Of a stretch of 64,000 nucleotides of DNA, positions 59,742 through 64,000 are shown piece after piece. Source of the stretch: Jonesiaceae bacterium BS-20 (GTDB taxonomy: Bacteria > Actinomycetota > Actinomycetes > Actinomycetales > Cellulomonadaceae); assembly GCA_039995105.1 (NCBI GenBank), contig CP146203.1, positions 2,666,001-2,730,000 of the forward strand. The letters are read 5' to 3'. The notes beneath the pieces were generated by a model. The model saw only the letters and a program-made list of their open reading frames with translations. It had not been told where the DNA came from and ran no database searches. How positions within the stretch are numbered: the first letter of the stretch is position 1; each line of letters starts with the position of its first letter. Both the position numbers and the translations under genes were made by a program.

Positions 59742-60804
59742 TTACGGCAGCGCTCCAAGCCTTAATCCATGCGTCACGGTTGGTTGCAATCTCGGCGGGA
59801 TCAAGGGAAATCGGGGCGGAAGGAACCGGCGCAAACTGTGCCCAGGCATCGGGAAGTGCGACCGAATCAGAGGCCGGGTACATGTACATTGCATCCGCAA
59901 TGGTGGACTGGAAACTATCCTTGAGCAGGTAATCAATAAAAGCCTGACCACCTTGCGGGTTAGCAGCGTTGGCTAGTACGCCCGCGTATTCCACCTGACG
60001 GAAGCAGGTGTCCAGCATGGCCTTGGTGGTAGTCTGTGCGCCGTCTTCGGTCACCGTAAACGCCGGTGAAGAGGCATAGGACAGGGAGATCGGCCGGTCG
60101 CCGTCACCGGTTCCGGAGAAGTCGACGTAGTAGGCGTCCTCCCAGCCGTCAACAACCTTGAGGCCGTTCGCTTCGAGCTGCGCCCAGTAATCAAGGTAGC
60201 CGTCGCTGCCAAACTTGCCAATCGTGGCAAACAGGAAGGACAGCCCCGGCGACGAAGTGGCCGCGTTGGTCACCACGGTCAGGTCCTTGTACTGCGGCTT
60301 GACCAGGTCTTCGAGACCGGTTGGCTCAGCCACGTTATTATCTGCAAACCACTGCGGGTCAAGGTTCAGGCACACGTCACCGTAATCAACCGCGGTTAAC
60401 GAGTCCGTTCCTGGCAGAGCCAAAGACTTACCCAGCTCTGTCTCATTTGGGGAAGCGTAGGAAGCAAATACATCTTCCGCGACCGCTCGGGATGCAAACG
60501 TATTGTCAATCCCGTAGGCCACGTCTCCCAAAGGCGAGTCCTTGGTCAGCACAAGCTTGTTTGCGAGCGCCCCACCGTCACCGTTGGTAATAATCTCAAC
60601 TTGAAAGCCGGATTCCTTTTCAAACTCGGCCTTTTGTTCCGCACTGAATTGGAAGGAATCATGGACCACAACTTTGACCGTCTTAGGGGCCTCCGCACCC
60701 GGGTCACTGCCCTGTGAACTACCCGGCATCGCACAACCTGTTAGGGCCAGCGTCGCAACCGTGGCTACACCAATAAAAAGACGTTTGGAAACTAAAAACT
60801 GCAA
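59734..60804 (-). CDS. thiB: Thiamine-binding lipoprotein
   Basis: The 356-residue protein has a lipoprotein signal (LTGC, Cys 24) and a ThiB/TbpA-type binding fold: VVVHDSFQFSAEQKAEFEKE near the start, GIDNTFASRA and YASPNETE. Such proteins bind thiamine outside the membrane. TTG 60804 is the start, with GGGAGG four to five bases upstream. It lies 82 bases downstream of a TPP riboswitch, whose 3' flank contains CCTCC that can pair with this ribosome site. Confidence 0.93.
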   Translation of the reverse strand: MQFLVSKRLFIGVATVATLALTGCAMPGSSQGSDPGAEAPKTVKVVVHDSFQFSAEQKAEFEKESGFQVEIITNGDGGALANKLVLTKDSPLGDVAYGIDNTFASRAVAEDVFASYASPNETELGKSLALPGTDSLTAVDYGDVCLNLDPQWFADNNVAEPTGLEDLVKPQYKDLTVVTNAATSSPGLSFLFATIGKFGSDGYLDYWAQLEANGLKVVDGWEDAYYVDFSGTGDGDRPISLSYASSPAFTVTEDGAQTTTKAMLDTCFRQVEYAGVLANAANPQGGQAFIDYLLKDSFQSTIADAMYMYPASDSVALPDAWAQFAPVPSAPISLDPAEIATNRDAWIKAWSAAVIG

Positions 60805-60886
60805 TTGTCCTCCCGGGACCTATGCGCATTACCGCAGGTTAGGAGGGGTGCCATATGCAGAAATCCGCATATGGTGAGAATTCCCG

Positions 60887-60990
60887 ACTCCCTACACCGG
60901 TGCTAACCGGATCAGGTTCGAGGGTCTGCCTTGCGGCACTCTCAGCGCTTGTTTTTATGACGGTTAACCGTCAAGGTGCGCTCCCCTGTC
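60887..60990 (-). promoter_or_regulatory. TPP riboswitch
   Basis: The minus strand contains the thi-box core: GGGGAGC, GCTGAGAGTG, AGACCC, GAACCTGATC-CGGTTAGCACCGG and TGTAGGGA. The optional P3a arm is a perfect 16-bp palindrome (TGACGGTTAACCGTCA). It precedes thiBPQ. Downstream, 60841-60876 holds a CCATATGC/GCATATGG hairpin and a CCTCC sequence complementary to the thiB ribosome site, which suggests control of translation initiation. Confidence 0.95.
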
Positions 60991-61139
60991 GTACCCCACC
61001 AGTCTAACCCCTGCCCGCCGGACCCAAACGTGATGTCCACCGCACGGCGAATAGCCACGGGCGGTCATGACCGATAGCGTTAGATCAGCCCGATTATTTT
61101 TGACGCACAGTCAAAACCGTTTCGTGATGTGAGGTTTTC

Positions 61140-61406
61140 ATGGCCAAGGACCAGTCCGGTGTTGAAAAAGTAGCAATGATTGCGCTGTCCTTTGGGGCAG
61201 GCTGGGTTGCTCAAAAGATCGTGGAACAGCTTTGGGAAAAGTCCACCGGCGGCCTTTCACACGACATCGATGATGACGATGCTCGGATTGCTTCCGTGGT
61301 GACCTTTGCGGCCGTGAGCGCCGCGGTCGCCGCCCTAACCCAGGTATTTGCCAAGCGTGGGGCACGTAAGGCCATCAGCCGTATCTCTGCAGCCCCGCGC
61401 AGGTAG
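61140..61406 (+). CDS. DUF4235 membrane protein
   Basis: The 88-residue protein matches the actinobacterial DUF4235 family. It has one hydrophobic segment (GAGWVAQKIVEQLW near residues 19-32), an acidic centre (HDIDDDDARI), a second membrane-like segment (VVTFAAVSAAVAALTQVF) and a basic tail. Function is unknown. It is divergent from thiB and followed by an epimerase gene. The ATG has GTGAGG just upstream. Confidence 0.85.
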   Translation: MAKDQSGVEKVAMIALSFGAGWVAQKIVEQLWEKSTGGLSHDIDDDDARIASVVTFAAVSAAVAALTQVFAKRGARKAISRISAAPRR

Positions 61407-61488
61407 CTCCTACATAATTTTGTGACCTTGGTCCTGTCCGGCTCGGGACAATAGCCCCGCAATTTCATGACGCAAACCCTTAATAATT

Positions 61489-61519
61489 GAGGTGTACCCA
61501 CACAACGTGGGTGCACCTC
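61489..61519 (+). terminator. Hairpin between DUF4235 and epimerase genes
   Basis: Arms 61489-61501 and 61507-61519 pair over 13 bp with one wobble and a 5-base loop. No T-run follows, so it may be a terminator of DUF4235 or a 5' leader structure of the next gene. Confidence 0.5.
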
Positions 61520-61541
61520 AAACTTGGTTAAGGGGAAGATC

Positions 61542-62555
61542 ATGAAGCGCGTAGTCATCTTTGGTGGCACCGGTCTACTGGGATACCACAGCACACTGGA
61601 GTTCCTGGACCGCGGTTATTCCGTGACTTCGGTTTCGCTTCCACCCATGCCGGTTGAGGACCTGTTTCCACAGGGTGTGGAAAACATTTTGGCAGACCTG
61701 ACCGAGCTATCCGATGCCCGCATACTTGAGATTTTGGGCGGCGCTTCCGCCGTGGTCTATGCTGCCGGGGCAGATGAACGCACGGTCCCCGATTCCCCCG
61801 CCGCAAAGTATTTTTACGAGCAAAACGTGCTACCCGTCCAGCGTGTGGCTAGGTTGGCAGTTGCCGCCGGCGTAAAGAAGTTTGTCCTGTATAACAGCTA
61901 CACAGCCGAGTTTGCGGAGATTTGGCCGGACCTTGGTTACCGGGAGCACAATGGCTACCCGCGCACCCGGCTCATGCAGGAAGAGGCTGCCATCATGGAG
62001 GGCTACGGTGCAATGGACGTCATGTCCCTGCGCCTGCCGTACATCTTTGGCACCATGCCCGGCCGGATCCCGCTGTGGCAGATGTTCCTTGACATTGCCC
62101 GCAGCCAGCCAGAGCGCGTGGTGACCCAGCTTGGCTCAACCTCATCCGTCACGGTCAAGCAGGTGGCCCAGGCAACGGTGGGCGCGGTTGAACATGGTGA
62201 GCACGGCGGGAAATACCCCATCAACGGGTACGACCTGCGGCACACCGAGTTCATGGCGCTGGTCTGCGAGGCCCTGGGCCGCAGCAAAGAAGACGTGGTT
62301 GGGCTACCGTATGAGCTCTTTGTCGACCAGATGCAGGCGCTTGACGATGCCACAGCGGCTTCCGGCAAGGAGCACGGTATTCACTTGGTTGATTCCACAT
62401 TATTTAATTCCCGCGATGCGGTTTCTGACCAGGGTGCGGGAATGGAAGCACTTGGCTATGAACCCGACGATATTCCAGCTTCGATCCGGGAGACGCTGAA
62501 GTTTTGTTTGGACCATGAACGTACAGACTCAGAGCCCGTGGCCCAAACTGCTTAA
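61542..62555 (+). CDS. NAD-dependent epimerase/dehydratase-like protein
   Basis: The 337-residue protein is an extended SDR with the Rossmann motif FGGTGLLGYHS near residues 7-17, VVYAAGADE, and NSYTAEFAE with the catalytic-region Ser/Tyr. The usual YxxxK reads YPRTR, with Arg in place of Lys. That may mean a non-catalytic or altered sugar-nucleotide or carotenoid-type enzyme. AAGGGG eight bases before ATG 61542 fixes the start; an in-frame start at 61524 lies before it. It has no operon partner. Confidence 0.8.
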   Translation: MKRVVIFGGTGLLGYHSTLEFLDRGYSVTSVSLPPMPVEDLFPQGVENILADLTELSDARILEILGGASAVVYAAGADERTVPDSPAAKYFYEQNVLPVQRVARLAVAAGVKKFVLYNSYTAEFAEIWPDLGYREHNGYPRTRLMQEEAAIMEGYGAMDVMSLRLPYIFGTMPGRIPLWQMFLDIARSQPERVVTQLGSTSSVTVKQVAQATVGAVEHGEHGGKYPINGYDLRHTEFMALVCEALGRSKEDVVGLPYELFVDQMQALDDATAASGKEHGIHLVDSTLFNSRDAVSDQGAGMEALGYEPDDIPASIRETLKFCLDHERTDSEPVAQTA

Positions 62556-62584
62556 GACTGTTCGCTTTGGCTCTACGGGAAAAA

Positions 62585-63115
62585 CTAGCCCACGGAAACG
62601 GCGATCTGGTTGTTCCACGGATCGTTGAACACCAGCGCCGCACCCGTCTGGCTCGAGGTAACGTCATGGAATTTCAGGCGGTCGGCGAGTGCCGCAGTCT
62701 CATCTTGGGTTGGGACGAGGATTGAAACCTCGCCCAGTCCAAGAGTGGACGCGCGCGGCCCTGCTCCCCGCGATCCCCAGGTGTTCATTGCCATGTGGTG
62801 GTGGTAGCCACCGGCGGCCACAAACAGGGCTCCCGGCACCTTGGCGGTCGCTTCAAATCCGAGCGCATCCGTGTAGAACTGGGCCGCTGCTTCGGTATCC
62901 CCCACTTGCAGGTGCACGTGGCCAACCGTTGCCGCTTCGAGTTCCGGTTGCGCCTGGGCGGACTCCGTCAGGTGCTCTGCCACAAAGCCGTTGGGGTCGA
63001 GGTAGATGGTGTCCATCTTGACGTAGTCTCCGTCCCAAGACCAAGTACTACGTGGGCGGTCCCAGTACAGCTCAATCCCGTTGCCCTCGAGCTCACCCGG
63101 AATAGACCACCGCAT
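62585..63115 (-). pseudogene. VOC-family dioxygenase-like protein, 5' truncated
   Basis: From ATG 63115 the frame gives about 176 residues. They start inside the ending of a first VOC domain (GNGIELYWDRPRSTW) and continue through a complete second VOC domain (GHVHLQVGDTEAAAQFYTDA to FNDPWNNQIAVSVG). Full-length relatives of the CatE type have about 280 residues, so roughly the first 90 are missing. Upstream the frame runs antisense through the DsbA-like gene from 63134, which cannot encode the missing part. The junction indicates that a deletion or rearrangement placed dsbA against the broken gene. It may still give a one-domain protein. Confidence 0.7.
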
Positions 63116-63133
63116 GAAACGGTTACTCCAACC

Positions 63134-63796
63134 ATGAGCGAAAAACTTACCGTTGATATTTGGTCCGACATCGCGTGCCCGTGGTGCTACATTGGCAAGC
63201 GTAAATTTGAGGCCGGATTGGCAAATTTTTCCGGCAAAGACGCCGTCACCGTCGAGTACCACTCCTTTGAACTAGCCCCGGACACCCCCGTGGATTTTGA
63301 AGGCTCCGAAGTCGATTTTCTAGCCAAGCACAAGGGTCTACCGGTCGCTCAGGTCGAGCAGATGCTTGACCAGGTCACCCAAGTGGCTGCATCCGTGGGA
63401 CTTGATTACCAGTTTGACCACCTCAAACACACCAAGACCCTCAAGGCACATGAGATCCTGCACTTCGCTAAGGCGCACGGCAAGCAGATCGAGCTCAAGG
63501 AACGTTTACTCAAGGCTTACTTCACCGAGGGCCAGCACGTGGGCAAGCAGGACGTCCTTGTGGCGTTGGCCGCCGAAGTTGGCCTTGACGCCGAGCAAGC
63601 TGCCCTGGCCCTCGCAGACGGCACGTATGCGAATGAGGTTCAGGCGGACATTGATCAGGCCCGCGCCTACGGCATCAATGGCGTTCCGTTCTTTGTCATC
63701 AATAACAAGTACGGCATTTCCGGCACCCAAGACCCACGCGCGTTCACCCAGGCGCTCGAGCAGGCCGCAACTGACCTAGCGCAGGAGCAGGCATGA
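63134..63796 (+). CDS. DsbA/FrnE-family thiol oxidoreductase
   Basis: The 220-residue protein is a cytoplasmic FrnE-type thioredoxin-fold enzyme with active site CPWC (Cys 15 and Cys 18) in SDIACPWCYIG, the cis-Pro loop GINGVPFFVINN, and an alpha-helical insert. FrnE proteins handle disulphides or isomerise small substrates and are linked to oxidative stress. I chose ATG 63134; the in-frame extension upstream crosses the truncated VOC gene and lacks domain similarity. Its stop overlaps the next ATG (ATGA), so the next gene is coupled. Confidence 0.92.
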   Translation: MSEKLTVDIWSDIACPWCYIGKRKFEAGLANFSGKDAVTVEYHSFELAPDTPVDFEGSEVDFLAKHKGLPVAQVEQMLDQVTQVAASVGLDYQFDHLKHTKTLKAHEILHFAKAHGKQIELKERLLKAYFTEGQHVGKQDVLVALAAEVGLDAEQAALALADGTYANEVQADIDQARAYGINGVPFFVINNKYGISGTQDPRAFTQALEQAATDLAQEQA

Positions 63797-64000
63797 CCAA
63801 CTCAGCTGAATCAACCGGGGCCTCAGCAGCCGAGCCGTTAGACCTCGCCGCCGCAGGCATCGTGAAACTCCAAACGCCACCCGCCCCTGCACCTGCACCT
63901 GCACCTGCACCTGCACCTGCACCTGCACCTGCACCTGCGTTCACCATACTTGGTGACGACGATGCCGCAGCATGCGTCGATGGTGTATGCGCGGTTCCGC
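63793..64000 (+). CDS. Ala-Pro repeat protein, C-terminus outside window
   Basis: The frame begins at ATG 63793, overlapping the DsbA-like stop, and stays open to the window end (about 69 residues). After 30 residues it holds an alanine-proline run encoded by hexanucleotide repeats, and then FTILGDDDAAACVDGVCAVP with two cysteines four residues apart. I do not recognise the family. The Cys pair and coupling to a thiol oxidoreductase suggest a redox or metal-linked partner; this is inference. Confidence 0.6.
   Translation, partial: MTNSAESTGASAAEPLDLAAAGIVKLQTPPAPAPAPAPAPAPAPAPAPAFTILGDDDAAACVDGVCAVP
63886..63939 (+). repeat. Hexanucleotide repeat CCTGCA x8 + CCTGCG
   Basis: Eight perfect CCTGCA units and one CCTGCG encode the alanine-proline run. 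Changes of one unit would add or remove two residues without a frameshift. Confidence 0.95.

Noticed and set aside
59215-59976. 253-codon plus-strand frame over thiP
   Set aside because: It is the antisense of a twelve-helix permease and has typical shadow composition.
62795-63133. N-terminal extension of the DsbA-like protein
   Set aside because: It overlaps the VOC gene antisense and lacks thioredoxin-family similarity; the domain begins right after ATG 63134.
1-64000. Prophage, insertion sequence or integrative element
   Set aside because: I found no transposase, integrase, phage structural gene or flanking repeats in the window.

Overview
The window looks like a chromosomal segment of an actinobacterium. 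The evidence is a dnaK-grpE-dnaJ-hspR heat-shock operon preceded by HAIR operators, LAxTG-type sortase signals, DUF4235, GtrA, IclR and LacI families, frequent GTG/TTG starts, and a GC content that looks to be in the high 50s per cent (estimated by eye). Gene content (wall-anchored glycosidases, several ABC sugar and thiamine systems) suits a host- or plant-associated saccharide user in the Micrococcales/Actinomycetales range. I cannot name the genus from sequence alone.

Layout. 1-9.6 kb is a carbohydrate region: a DUF5107 protein (cut by the window edge) divergent from a frameshifted AraC regulator; a secreted wall-anchored GH3 enzyme followed by a GH78-like alpha-L-rhamnosidase, divergent from a LacI repressor with a clear operator; and an aldose 1-epimerase. 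9.9-13.7 kb holds a frameshifted DUF937 gene and a metal module: an HMA metallochaperone, a P-type ATPase with a CPG membrane motif, and a divergent FLP-like Crp/Fnr regulator. 13.8-20.5 kb has an LAKTG surface protein, a heterodimeric ABC exporter and two lipoproteins, one with three 48-bp repeats. 20.7-23.6 kb is a compact PadR operon with four tandem paralogous HAAS-type membrane proteins. 23.7-32.1 kb has a sirtuin and CynX-like transporter pair, a double-domain VOC protein, a membrane-anchored RCC1 propeller, a GtrA protein, a broken orphan ParD antitoxin, an MBL hydrolase, tRNA-Ser(CGA), tadA and upp. 32.2-34 kb holds a cysteine-rich leader peptide, a receiver-less winged-helix regulator and an aminoglycoside-phosphotransferase-like protein.

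33.9-38 kb is the heat-shock operon, followed by a decayed membrane-protein/GH5 locus, ohr, a DUF418-like acyltransferase and a GlsB/YeaQ protein with twin operators. 42.5-45.3 kb encodes the end of the Entner-Doudoroff/hexuronate route (kdgK, eda, IclR regulator). 45.6-47.6 kb has a lipoprotein and a bile-acid:Na+ symporter-family protein. 47.5-56.8 kb is a complete beta-galactoside system: a LacI repressor, two identical operators, two permeases, a binding lipoprotein, two GH35 beta-galactosidases and a GH43 enzyme. 56.9-61 kb is thiBPQ under a TPP riboswitch. The window ends with DUF4235, an NAD-dependent epimerase, a 5'-truncated VOC gene, a DsbA/FrnE-type protein and the start of an alanine-proline repeat protein.

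Recurring theme: four loci (AraC, DUF937, ParD, membrane/GH5) are broken by one-base changes in C or G runs. This points either to real gene decay or to residual homopolymer errors in the assembly. The least explained units are the PadR/HAAS array and the Cys-leader/winged-helix/kinase-like unit.
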